DNA of 64,000 bases, from positions 248,001 to 312,000 of the forward strand of contig JAEMGR010000003.1 in assembly GCA_016458225.1 (NCBI GenBank), given 5' to 3'. Origin of the DNA: Myxococcaceae bacterium JPH2. Its GTDB lineage: Bacteria > Myxococcota > Myxococcia > Myxococcales > Myxococcaceae. The translations under genes were made by a program, and so were the position numbers. Below are positions 1 through 8,200 of this stretch, piece after piece. Numbering within the stretch: position 1 is the stretch's first letter; each line of letters begins with the position of its first letter. The notes under the pieces are model-generated. The model did no database searches. It saw only the letters and a list, made by a program, of their open reading frames with translations, and was not told the DNA's origin.

Positions 1-941
1 GTGATGTCCACGGACAGGCCCGACACGCTCGTCACGTTCCCGTTGAGGCCGCGCACCGGAGAGAAGCGCACCTCGAACCAGACGTCGAAGAGCTTCAGCT
101 CCGCGGTGAAGGACTCGCCCGCCAGCGCGCGCAGCGAGGCCTCGCGCACGTCCTCGCGCCCTTGGAAGATATCGAAGATGGAACACCCCAGCAGCGAGTG
201 GGGATCCATCCCCACCGAGCGGACCCCCTCGCCCTCGAACAGCGTCATCACGCCGCGCGTGTCCATGGCCCACAGCACGATGGGCAGATGGGTGAGCACG
301 CGCGTGAGCTGCTCGCGCGCTTCGTCCCGCTCTCGCTGGGCGCGCCGCGTCTCCAGCAGCTCATCCGCCGCGACCTTCGCCTCCTCGATGCGCCGCGCCA
401 GGTCTCCCCGCGCGAGGCCGGGCTCCGGCAGTTCATTGTCCAGCGTGCGCGCCACGGCGTGCGCCAGGCTCGTGTCGATGGCTCGCGACAGCACGCGGAA
501 CGCCGCCACGTCCACCACCCGATGCTCCTCCTCCAGGACATCCAGGACCACGTCGCGCAGGAGGCCGTACTCGCGCACCAACACCGCCGCGTCGGCGCCG
601 GCCCGCGAGCGCGAGCGGCCCTGCTCGCGGGTGAACGCCTCCACGGCCTCGAAGGCGTCTGGGTCTCTCAGCGCCGCGAGCAGGGCGTCCATCAACCGAG
701 GCAGGCCCACGTGCTGAGGCGGAGGACTCGCGCCGAGCAGCACGCGCACGCGCGCCTCCCAACGGCGGAGGATGTCCGCGCGTCGCGCCTCGACCCGGTC
801 GGCGAGTCCGTCGGAGGTCACCGCCTGCGGATTCACGGCGAGCCCTTTCTCCACGAGCACGACGCGGTCACCGGCGCCCCGCGACGCGCGCAACCGCTTC
901 TTGCCGCAGGAGTCTTCGTCACGCGACCTCGTCTCCCCCAT
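1..941 (-). CDS. PAS-domain sensor protein, C-terminus cut by window edge
   Basis: The frame stays open from an ATG at 941 to the left edge, giving 313 residues; the C-terminus is missing. Residues about 48-165 (an LRRWEARV segment, then two helical blocks) resemble the RsbRD-type N-terminal domain of stressosome-like and myxobacterial kinases. Residues 178-216 are charged and heptad-like, a probable signalling coiled coil. Residues 217-313 form a PAS fold (LPIVLWAMDTRG at its start, then LLGCSIFDIF). The missing part is probably a histidine kinase or another output domain, but I cannot see it. No membrane segment or signal peptide is visible, so it should be cytosolic. It diverges from the gene at 1187, with about 245 bases of shared upstream DNA. 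Confidence 0.8.
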   Translation of the reverse strand, partial: MGETRSRDEDSCGKKRLRASRGAGDRVVLVEKGLAVNPQAVTSDGLADRVEARRADILRRWEARVRVLLGASPPPQHVGLPRLMDALLAALRDPDAFEAVEAFTREQGRSRSRAGADAAVLVREYGLLRDVVLDVLEEEHRVVDVAAFRVLSRAIDTSLAHAVARTLDNELPEPGLARGDLARRIEEAKVAADELLETRRAQRERDEAREQLTRVLTHLPIVLWAMDTRGVMTLFEGEGVRSVGMDPHSLLGCSIFDIFQGREDVREASLRALAGESFTAELKLFDVWFEVRFSPVRGLNGNVTSVSGLSVDI

Positions 942-1186
942 GGCCTGCCCGAAGTGGATGGAAGATGGTCACGACCGCGCGGGCTTGGATACAGCCGCTG
1001 GGGCATGTGCGCACCCCATCCTCCTGACAGGCTCGGACACGAAAGGCTGCCATCCCCCCGTGACACTTGCCAACCAGCGCCTCCCGTGTGGGTAGGCCGT
1101 GAAAGAGGCGACGTGTAGGTACACTGGGCTCCTACCCGGAGTCTGGGTCAGACTGCGGGGTCACACAGTGGCGGGAGATGCACACC

Positions 1187-1600
1187 ATGGGACTCGCTGA
1201 ACGCAGGGCCGCGAAGAAGTTCGAGGACACGCTCTATCCCCCTCTCAAGCAGCAGGTCGAGACCGCGGCGCACTTCGCCGTCCCTGTCGACGTGAACTGG
1301 CAGAGCCTCGCGACGGACGAGCAGGCCCATCTGTACGATGAGTGCTGGCCCAAGGTGTACTTCACCCCACTCATCGAAGCCCTCGAGGGCATCACCACCG
1401 ACGACATGGGACGTGACGCCCTCAAGGCGGGCCTCCACCGCATCGTCATCCGCAACACGGGCGGCATCTACTCAGCGAGTGGAGCCTTCGTGACCTTCGA
1501 GGGCGGCGTGCTGACGCTGGACCACGAGCCGTGCACCAACGTGGATGACACTCGAGATCGCCGTGATGCCATCCAGAAGACGCTGGAGAAGGCGCTCTAG
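1187..1600 (+). CDS. hypothetical protein
   Basis: A 137-residue soluble protein that I do not recognise. It begins MGLAERRAAK and ends in a basic helix (DAIQKTLEKAL). The composition is balanced, with no signal peptide, membrane segment or catalytic motif. The start at 1187 is preferred over the ATG at 1178 because GGGAG (1173-1177) lies nine bases upstream of 1187 but abuts 1178. The stop is two bases before the next ATG, so the two genes are almost certainly co-transcribed and translationally coupled. A 97-codon frame runs antisense but reads as a shadow: this strand has the amino-acid balance of a real protein, including Asp, Glu, Lys and aromatic residues. Confidence 0.75.
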   Translation: MGLAERRAAKKFEDTLYPPLKQQVETAAHFAVPVDVNWQSLATDEQAHLYDECWPKVYFTPLIEALEGITTDDMGRDALKAGLHRIVIRNTGGIYSASGAFVTFEGGVLTLDHEPCTNVDDTRDRRDAIQKTLEKAL

Positions 1601-1602
1601 CC

Positions 1603-2298
1603 ATGGCCTCGGGCACGGACGTGCTGGCGCCCCTGGGCACGTGGGGCACCTGGAGCGTGGGCGAGGTCCTCGAGGCCCTGTCCGCGCTGGCCGAGCGGCG
1701 CCGGGCGGGCCTGCCAGTGCGCCTGCCGTATGTGACGCTGCACCTGCGCAGCGGAAGGGACGCCGAGGGCTTCGTCCGCGACCTGGTGGAGACCCGGCAG
1801 GGCCACACCGTGGTGCTGCACACGCCGGGACCGGATGGGCGCATGCCCCGGGCGGACGCGACGTTCATCCCGGCCGCGACGGTCGAGGCCCTCACCGTGC
1901 ACGAGGTCTCCGTGCTCGACGCGGTGGACACCGAGACGCCGGCACCCACGCCGCTCGCGGTGAAGCGGAGCCTCGCCGCGCTGGCGGAGCGGCTGGGTCG
2001 CGCGCTCGGCTCACCCCTCCGGGTGGAGCTGGAACCGAGCCCTGACCCCGAGCGGCCCAGCGATGCGCACGCGCTCGCGTCTCTGGCGGAGCGCGCGACG
2101 GAGGTACTCGACGCGATGGCGATGAGCGCCGACTCGCGCGATGCCCTGCGCGAGAAGGTCCACCAGGTCCGCCTGCGCGTCGGCCAAGGCTCCGCCGTGG
2201 CGCTCACGGATGGAACCCTGGTGCTCACCACGGGCCCTCGTCCGCGAGACTGGTTCACCCGCGCCGAGCTGTCCCAAGCCGTGGCGGCCACGCTGTAG
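1603..2298 (+). CDS. hypothetical protein, coupled to upstream gene
   Basis: A 231-residue protein of unknown function. The N-terminal half (to about residue 105) looks like a small alpha/beta domain (LPYVTLHLRSG, HTVVLHTPGPDG, DATFIPAATVEALTV). The C-terminal half is alpha-helical (LAVKRSLAALAERLG, ALASLAERATEVLD) and ends with a beta-rich stretch. No export signal or catalytic signature is visible. It starts two bases after the stop of the preceding gene, so the two probably act together. It converges on the thermonuclease gene with only 13 bases between stops and no obvious terminator hairpin. Confidence 0.75.
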   Translation: MASGTDVLAPLGTWGTWSVGEVLEALSALAERRRAGLPVRLPYVTLHLRSGRDAEGFVRDLVETRQGHTVVLHTPGPDGRMPRADATFIPAATVEALTVHEVSVLDAVDTETPAPTPLAVKRSLAALAERLGRALGSPLRVELEPSPDPERPSDAHALASLAERATEVLDAMAMSADSRDALREKVHQVRLRVGQGSAVALTDGTLVLTTGPRPRDWFTRAELSQAVAATL

Positions 2299-2311
2299 CG
2301 CCGCAGTTCGC

Positions 2312-2779
2312 TCATTTTCGACACGCCTGGGGACACGCCGACCACAGGCCGAGGCCCGCTCGCCGGGCCTCGGTCTCCAGCGCTTCGAACTCCGCGCGAC
2401 GGGCCTTCCCAGCCGGAGGCACGAAGAGGGCACACCCATAGCCGCGCTCCACCAGCAGCGCGTTGACGTCGCGTCCATCCACGCTGACGTACGCGAGCCG
2501 TCGTCCATAGCGGTCCTCGCAGGCCTCGCCGTCGGACAAGCGCACCACGCGCCCCGCCACGAGGCTCCGGTTGAACGCCTTCGCCTCCGCGCCGAAGCAC
2601 TCGTGCGCGCCTCGGGTCGTCTCCGGCGTGTCGACGAGCAGGTAGCGAACCCGCTCGCCACCTTCGAGCACGAGGGTGTCTCCATCGATGACCTCGGCGA
2701 CCACGCCCGACTCGGGCCCGCAGGGAGCGCCACCACAGGCCGCGAGCCCCAGCCCCAGCACGAGCATCACGGCGCGCAT
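2312..2779 (-). CDS. thermonuclease-family (SNase-like) lipoprotein
   Basis: A 155-residue secreted nuclease. Residues 1-15 are a lipoprotein signal (VLGLGLAAC), so the mature protein is anchored at Cys15. The catalytic core matches staphylococcal nuclease: IDGDT (Asp32/Asp34), Arg45 and Glu53 in VRYLLVDTPE spaced like Arg35/Glu43 of the type enzyme, and Arg90 in EDRYGRR. Family members cut DNA and RNA in a calcium-dependent reaction. Several Cys in the mature part suggest disulfides outside the cytoplasm. The ATG at 2779 lies inside the last codons of the lamin-tail gene (13-base overlap), so it is the third cistron of that operon. The frame is open to 2980, but the lipobox fixes this start. 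Confidence 0.88.
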   Translation of the reverse strand: MRAVMLVLGLGLAACGGAPCGPESGVVAEVIDGDTLVLEGGERVRYLLVDTPETTRGAHECFGAEAKAFNRSLVAGRVVRLSDGEACEDRYGRRLAYVSVDGRDVNALLVERGYGCALFVPPAGKARRAEFEALETEARRAGLGLWSACPQACRK

Positions 2780-4596
2780 GCGACGTTCTCCCGCCCCGGC
2801 GTGCCCCGGTCTCCCGCGCCATAGCGCGCGCTCACTGGCGCGAGGCAGAAGCTGCTCGGTGCATCGTTCCCCACCGCGTCCCGCACACCGGGCCGAAGCT
2901 GCGAGGCCACACCCGGGGTCGCCACGCTGGAGTACGTCACCGTGTCGAGCATTCGCCCATCGAGCGACAGCCGCAGCCAATGCGCTCCCGCGCCGTTCAC
3001 GAGGTTGAACCCGAAGGTCCCCAGCACCGCGGGCAGCCCACCGTTGAGCGCGGACTCGTCACTGCGCGCGATGACGCCCAGGGCTCCCGCCCTCAAAGTC
3101 AGACACAGCGGTGAAGACAGCAGGCTCGACCCACTCTCGCTTGAGAGCACCAGTCCGTTGAGGTCCACTTCGCGCAGGGCCAGGACCTCCACCCATTCCC
3201 CCACGGTGTCCGCGACCGCGCTGGGGTCCGCCATGAACTCCGTCAACACGAGCGACCCTGGTTCGGGACTCCGAAGCGCGCGGGCCTTCCCCGTCGTCCG
3301 GTCGATGCACGTCGGCCCCGTGACGCCTGCATCACTCCCCGCATCCAGGAGACCAGCATCCACGCCCGCGTCGCTGGAGCCTTGCGCCGAACACTCGCGA
3401 TTGGCGCGTCCGGGAGTCCCGAGGTCACCGCGCGCACCGTAGGGCTCCGTCGCCCGACACCATGCATCCGGAGCGTCGTTGTCTCGCGCGTTCGCGTGTG
3501 ACGCGGACACCTGGATTGAGACTCCGTCCTCCGCGCCGCCCAAGCTGACGCCATCGATGAGCGTGTCTCCGGAGCGAAGCCACACGCTCCCGCCCGCGTT
3601 GCGCAGGTCCACTCCGAACGTGGCCACAGGCACAGGCAATCCACCGTTGAGCGTGGCCTCCCGCTGGCGGGCCAGCACCGCGTACTCCCCCGCCGCGAGC
3701 GACAGACACCGCGACGACTCGAACGTCGTCGCCGCCGAGTCCGTTCCCAAGCTCAAGCCGTTGAGGTCCACGGGCTCGGTGGCGAGGACCTCCACCCATT
3801 CACCCAAGGTGTCGTCCCCGCGCGGGTTCGCCATCACCTCGGTCAACACCAACGAACCGGATCGAGGACGCAGCAATGCACGCGGCCCCACTGCACCCGG
3901 TGGCACGCACGTCTCTCGCGTCCCGGCATCCACGCCCCCATCGCGGATCACGCCTCCATCCGAAGTGCCTCCATCCGGAGCCGCCGAGACACAGGGCGCG
4001 TTCGGCTCGCCAGGGCTCCCACGAAAGCCACGCGTGGCCTCACCCGTCGCGTCACACCAGCGCGAGGCGTCGTCATTCGCTTCGGCGTCGGGCACGAGCC
4101 GCCCGTCATAGGTTCGAGCCACCCCGGCCTTCCCGGGGGCGGAGAGCGACACCTCGTCCAACACACGCTCACCGCACCGCAACCCGAGCACCCCACTGGT
4201 GTTCCCCAAGGCCCCCAGCGCATCTCCGTACGCGTGGTCCACATGCTCCGGCAGCGGCCCTTCGCGCACATCGCCGAGCACGAGGTAGCCATTGGCTGGA
4301 ATCACCACGGACTCGGTGAAGGCATGGTCTCGCTCTTGCGAGCCATCCGCTCGCGCCGCGTAGAGCATCACCCCGCGCAAGTCCACGGCGGCACGCGACG
4401 TCGCATGGACCTCCACGTACTCATGGCCAGTGTCCGTTCCCTCGGGATCATTGAGGAACTCGGTGATGACCGCGTCTCCGGGGAGCAAGCCCGCGCAGAC
4501 CTCGCTCACCGCACCGTCCTTCGCGCCCCCACACCCCAGTCCCCACGCCATCACCAACACCCCACCCACGCTCCACATCGGACGCATCACGCTCAC
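2767..4596 (-). CDS. lipoprotein with three lamin-tail (LTD) domains
   Basis: A 609-residue lipoprotein with lipobox Cys22 (MAWGLGC). It carries three copies of an Ig-like lamin-tail domain, at about residues 41-160, 246-400 and 450-609. Each opens with a VLTE(V/F)MA(N/D)P-type strand followed by GEWVEVL and VDLNG, the usual LTD signature. Low-complexity Asp/Gly linkers (for example DGGTSDGGVIRDGG near 208) join them. Bacterial LTDs are extracellular modules that often accompany secreted nucleases or phosphoesterases. That fits its place between the HhH/barrel gene (33 bases upstream) and the overlapping nuclease gene. The protein has no enzymatic motif and probably acts as a surface scaffold or ligand binder. 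Confidence 0.85.
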   Translation of the reverse strand: MSVMRPMWSVGGVLVMAWGLGCGGAKDGAVSEVCAGLLPGDAVITEFLNDPEGTDTGHEYVEVHATSRAAVDLRGVMLYAARADGSQERDHAFTESVVIPANGYLVLGDVREGPLPEHVDHAYGDALGALGNTSGVLGLRCGERVLDEVSLSAPGKAGVARTYDGRLVPDAEANDDASRWCDATGEATRGFRGSPGEPNAPCVSAAPDGGTSDGGVIRDGGVDAGTRETCVPPGAVGPRALLRPRSGSLVLTEVMANPRGDDTLGEWVEVLATEPVDLNGLSLGTDSAATTFESSRCLSLAAGEYAVLARQREATLNGGLPVPVATFGVDLRNAGGSVWLRSGDTLIDGVSLGGAEDGVSIQVSASHANARDNDAPDAWCRATEPYGARGDLGTPGRANRECSAQGSSDAGVDAGLLDAGSDAGVTGPTCIDRTTGKARALRSPEPGSLVLTEFMADPSAVADTVGEWVEVLALREVDLNGLVLSSESGSSLLSSPLCLTLRAGALGVIARSDESALNGGLPAVLGTFGFNLVNGAGAHWLRLSLDGRMLDTVTYSSVATPGVASQLRPGVRDAVGNDAPSSFCLAPVSARYGAGDRGTPGRENVACAP

Positions 4597-4629
4597 GCAC
4601 CTCTCCCAACAGCCGCGCCTCCCAGCGCG

Positions 4630-6660
4630 TCAGAAACGGCACTCCCACTCCAGCTGGAACACGTGCCGAGACGCCGTGGTCGGCACGCGCGAGGCCCCCG
4701 ATTCGAGTTCCCACGCGTAGCGCGCTCGCACCGAGACCGCGCGAGGGGCGTCCCACGCCACCTCGGCGCTGGCCCGTGTGGCGCGCCGGGGCCGCGTCCA
4801 GCTCAGTCGTCCGCGCAGACGCAGGGACTCATGGGGCCGCAGCCGGACATCCATCACCGCACGTGCTTCATCGCGAGCCGACCTCGTGTCTGAACCACTC
4901 GCGTGGGCGATGCCGTACTGCGCGGCCAGCGACACCGCTTCACCGAGCTTCGACTCCACGCGACCCGTGATGCGCAGCCCCGCGTCCGCACAAGGCGCTT
5001 CGCCCGCACGCTCGACACAGTCTCCCGATTCCCCCACGCCCGAGTCCTGGTACTCGCCCCAGAGTGACGGCTGGAGCCACGGCACCTCGGTCCAGTCCAC
5101 GCGTGCCGATGCACGCAGGCGCACCGTGCCCGCGGTCCCTGGCAGCGAGCCATCCTCGGGGAGCGCCCACGCATCCACCTGACCTCGCGCGCGCCAGCTC
5201 CTTCCGAGGCGCTGCACATAGCGGGCTCGCGCTCCCAACTCATTGCGCGCCCGCGAGCCCTCCAACGAGTCCGGTCCAGCAGGCGCTCCCGTGTAGGGAT
5301 TGGCGAAGCCCCGTGCGTAGTAACGCAGCAGCAGCTCCAGCTCGCGCGCTTCCGCGGAGAGCACGGTGCGCTGGACCATGCCTACTCCACCTCCACCCTC
5401 GGGAGCGGAGTCGAAGCTGCGCGCCACTTCCAGGAAGAGGTCCACCGGCCCCGTGCCCACGGCCGCATCCACGCCCGCCGCGCCGAAGCCACCTCCCATC
5501 GGGTAGCCCGCGCTGGGACGGAAGTCGAGCGACGCCCCTTCGACGTTCCACACCGGCCGCGCGGCCCATGCCGTCGCGCCCACGCGCACGCGCGAGGACC
5601 ATCGCAGCGTCGCGTTACCACCGCCTGCCCACTCTCGAAACATGCTCGGCAACAGGCGCGCGCTCAGCTTCCCTTGTGGCGTCCGCTCCATCCCGCCCCA
5701 GACAGGCACCGCGCGACAGGCCGAGCCCGCACACGGCCCCGCTTCGCGCAACGCGGAGGAGGACAGCGATCGGGACTGATAGGAGCCGAATGCGGTCAGC
5801 ACCAGCTCCGCGTGCTCACCCGCGGGGCCTCGCACGGTGGCCGCGACGCCACGGAAGCCTTCGCTCCAACGAAAGTCCGGGGTGACTTCCTCCTCTCGAG
5901 ACTCCGCGTCGCACGCGCCCTCTCCCAGGAAGCACCACCGCTCCGGAGTTCCCGCGCCACGGACCTCGTCATCCGGCACGAAGCCCTCGGGCGTGGGCAG
6001 TCCCGTCGTGTCCAGCGTGAGCCGCTGACCGAAGCCCACTCGATACGCGCCCACCAGCATCCGTGCACGCGCGAAGGTCCCCTGCACGTAGAGCTTGGGG
6101 ATCACGACCGCGAGATGCGGCGGGCCCACGATGAGCACCTTCCGGCGCGGCTCCCACGTGGGCGCCTCGAACCGACGACGCGCGAGCGTGGCCAGCAATC
6201 CCACGCTCCATCCATCCGGGCTTCGCGCTCGCGCTTGAAGCGCCAGAGGCGGAATCAATGGATCCGCCATCGCGAAGGCGGTCAGGAGTCGCACGTCTCC
6301 AGAGAAGTGCTCGGGCCGCTCTCTCGCCCAATACGGCCGCAGGGTTCGCCGCTCGTCTTCAGAGAGCGCGGCGATGAGTCCTCCGGGCGCGGACGACTCC
6401 GCTCGCAGGAGCGCATCCACTCGCGCGTACGTCAGCCCAGGCAACGCGTACAGCAAGCCGCGCGTCGCGGACCGGGGCTCCACTCCCGTGCGCCGCAGCA
6501 GGCGCAGCGCTTCCCACGTGCCCTCCGACGTGGCGCTGTCCTCATCCATGGACTCCGGCTCTCGCGCTTCGTCCGACTCGGGCTCCAGCACGTAAGGCGC
6601 CGCGTGCCCTCGGGACGCGGTGAGCAGCAGCAACAATCCCAGGCAGAGAGCCAGACGCAC
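4630..6660 (-). CDS. exported HhH-motif protein with predicted outer-membrane barrel
   Basis: A 676-residue protein starting at GTG 6660 (AGAGGG seven bases upstream). Residues 1-20 form a signal peptide (LCLGLLLLLTAS). Residues about 48-88 hold a helix-hairpin-helix-like motif (LLYALPGLTYARVDALL), typical of ComEA-style DNA binders. From about residue 120 to the C-terminus the chain alternates aromatic and small residues and ends in Phe (LEWECRF), as in outer-membrane beta-barrels. The open frame continues upstream to 6993, but that part overlaps the opposite-strand esterase gene and lacks a signal peptide. It is the first gene of the operon with the LTD lipoprotein and nuclease. I am confident it is exported, moderately sure of the barrel, and less sure that the HhH binds DNA. 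Confidence 0.7.
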   Translation of the reverse strand: MRLALCLGLLLLLTASRGHAAPYVLEPESDEAREPESMDEDSATSEGTWEALRLLRRTGVEPRSATRGLLYALPGLTYARVDALLRAESSAPGGLIAALSEDERRTLRPYWARERPEHFSGDVRLLTAFAMADPLIPPLALQARARSPDGWSVGLLATLARRRFEAPTWEPRRKVLIVGPPHLAVVIPKLYVQGTFARARMLVGAYRVGFGQRLTLDTTGLPTPEGFVPDDEVRGAGTPERWCFLGEGACDAESREEEVTPDFRWSEGFRGVAATVRGPAGEHAELVLTAFGSYQSRSLSSSALREAGPCAGSACRAVPVWGGMERTPQGKLSARLLPSMFREWAGGGNATLRWSSRVRVGATAWAARPVWNVEGASLDFRPSAGYPMGGGFGAAGVDAAVGTGPVDLFLEVARSFDSAPEGGGGVGMVQRTVLSAEARELELLLRYYARGFANPYTGAPAGPDSLEGSRARNELGARARYVQRLGRSWRARGQVDAWALPEDGSLPGTAGTVRLRASARVDWTEVPWLQPSLWGEYQDSGVGESGDCVERAGEAPCADAGLRITGRVESKLGEAVSLAAQYGIAHASGSDTRSARDEARAVMDVRLRPHESLRLRGRLSWTRPRRATRASAEVAWDAPRAVSVRARYAWELESGASRVPTTASRHVFQLEWECRF

Positions 6661-6840
6661 GCTCCGGCCCTCTGCAGGACCGAGACCACCCTTCCCTACA
6701 AGAAGGGACGCGGTGCGGGCATCCCATCCGCGAAGCGAGCGTCCATGCGCGAGACGCGGACCGGGCCGACCGCGCCATCCATGTATGCTGGCGGGCACGC
6801 CACACGCAGCGACCGGGGTGCCCCCGGCCCGTGGCTCGCC

Positions 6841-7614
6841 ATGGGATACGTCCACATCGTCCGAGACTTCCCCTCGACTCCAGAGGGCTTCCGCCGCACC
6901 GTCCGCATCTACACTCCGGACGGGTACGACGCGGCGGCGGACCACCGCTTCCCGGTGCTCTACATGCACGATGGGCAGAACGTCTTCGCCCATCCCGAGT
7001 CCGCCCTCTTCGACACGTGGTGCGCCAACCTCGTGCTCGAGTCGATGGTGAACGAGGGCCGCTCGGAGCCGTGGCTCATCGTCGCGGTGGACTCGGGCAC
7101 GGGCCGGCTTCAGGAGTACTCGCCCTGGGACGAACCCCGCAGCGGCGTGAAGGCGCGCGGTGAGGCCTATGCGCGCTTCCTCGTGGAGGAGCTGAAGCCA
7201 TACATCGACAGCACCTACCGCACGCGGCCCTCCCCCGAGTGGACCGCCACCATGGGCTCATCCCTCGGCGGACTCTTCTCGCTGTACCTGGGCCTGCGCT
7301 CACCTGAGGTCTTCGGCCGCATCGGCGCGCTGTCCCCCACCGTCATGTGGAGCGGCAACCGGCTGTTCGACCAGTGGACTCAGCACAGCCGCCACTGGAC
7401 GCGCATCTATCTGGACGCGGGCAGCCACGAGTTCATCCAGCCCGCGGGCGTGCCGCTCAACTACGGCGAGGCGACGCGCGAGTTCTACTTCCACCTCAAG
7501 CGCCTGGGCTACGCGGACCACGAGCTGTTCCTCGTGCTGGAGCCCGGCGGTGGCCATCACGAGCGGGACTGGCAGCGGCGCCTGCCCTTTGCGTTGCGGT
7601 GGCTGCTGGGTTGA
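6841..7614 (+). CDS. alpha/beta-hydrolase, putative esterase (PF00756-like)
   Basis: A 257-residue esterase-D/enterochelin-esterase-type hydrolase. It shows an N-terminal strand region (RTVRIYTPDGYD), the oxyanion segment FPVLYMHDGQNVF, the nucleophile elbow GSSLGG near residue 141, and a C-terminal catalytic His in GGGHHERDW. The length fits single-domain members. No signal peptide, so probably cytoplasmic; the substrate cannot be told from sequence. The start at 6841 (MGYVHIV) is where family similarity begins; an in-frame ATG at 6783 is possible, and neither has a good ribosome-binding site. It diverges from the HhH/LTD/nuclease operon across about 180 bases, and the TIGR02265 gene follows after ten bases, probably in the same transcript. 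Confidence 0.85.
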   Translation: MGYVHIVRDFPSTPEGFRRTVRIYTPDGYDAAADHRFPVLYMHDGQNVFAHPESALFDTWCANLVLESMVNEGRSEPWLIVAVDSGTGRLQEYSPWDEPRSGVKARGEAYARFLVEELKPYIDSTYRTRPSPEWTATMGSSLGGLFSLYLGLRSPEVFGRIGALSPTVMWSGNRLFDQWTQHSRHWTRIYLDAGSHEFIQPAGVPLNYGEATREFYFHLKRLGYADHELFLVLEPGGGHHERDWQRRLPFALRWLLG

Positions 7615-7624
7615 GGCGCCTCGC

Positions 7625-8197
7625 GTGAGCCCTCGCCGTCCGCTGCCCTACGAGCAGCGCCTCGTCTACGTCCAGGTCGTCGAAGGGCTCCTCACGCATG
7701 GGCTCCAGGGTCGCGTATCCCTGCGACTCAAGGAGCGGCTGCGCCGCGCGGGCATCGACTTGGATCGCCCGCTGATGCCGGCCTACTCCGTCCCGCTGTG
7801 GATGTATTGCCTGTCCATCATCGTCGAGGAGACCCATCCCGACGTGCCGCTCGAGGAAGGCTACCGCCAGCTCGCCATCGCGCACGTGGAGGGCTACGGG
7901 CGCACGCTCATCGGGCGCGCGGTGTATGGGGTGATGCGCTTGCTGGGGCCGCATCGGTTCGTGCAGCGCATCCCGCAGCTCCTGCGCGGCACGGACAACT
8001 ACACGGAGGCCGAGCTCACCGAACGCGAGCCCACGCGCCACGAGCTGAGACTCAACTCGAACCTCCCCGCGCCGGGCTACACGGAGGCGCTCCTGGAGGC
8101 CATGCTGCGACTGGGTGGCGCCGCCGCTCCGCATGTCACGAAGCTGCACGGCGACGCGGACAGCACCGTCTTCGAGCTGCGCTGGCAGGAGCGCTGA
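7625..8197 (+). CDS. TIGR02265 (DUF2378) family protein
   Basis: A 190-residue member of the TIGR02265/DUF2378 family, a large paralogous family restricted to myxobacteria and of unknown function. Hallmarks are the N-terminal helix with RLVYVQVVEGLL, the central WMYCLSIIVEETHPDVPLEE block, the GYGRTLIGRA segment and the C-terminal FELRW strand. The start is GTG 7625, after a weak TTGAGG; the open frame extends upstream only by overlapping the esterase end. It is soluble with no export signal. It lies ten bases after the esterase and converges on the ATP-grasp gene (three bases apart). Its presence is one of the stronger taxonomic clues in the window. Confidence 0.87.
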   Translation: MSPRRPLPYEQRLVYVQVVEGLLTHGLQGRVSLRLKERLRRAGIDLDRPLMPAYSVPLWMYCLSIIVEETHPDVPLEEGYRQLAIAHVEGYGRTLIGRAVYGVMRLLGPHRFVQRIPQLLRGTDNYTEAELTEREPTRHELRLNSNLPAPGYTEALLEAMLRLGGAAAPHVTKLHGDADSTVFELRWQER

Positions 8198-8200
8198 GCG

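Noticed and set aside
1148-1438. A 96-codon minus-strand frame opposite the gene at 1187
   Set aside because: No ribosome-binding site and no support; the plus-strand gene has a good one and is coupled to the next gene.
5674-7614. The esterase read as a 646-residue protein starting at 5674
   Set aside because: The first 390 residues overlap the HhH/barrel gene antisense and have shadow composition; hydrolase homology starts at 6841.
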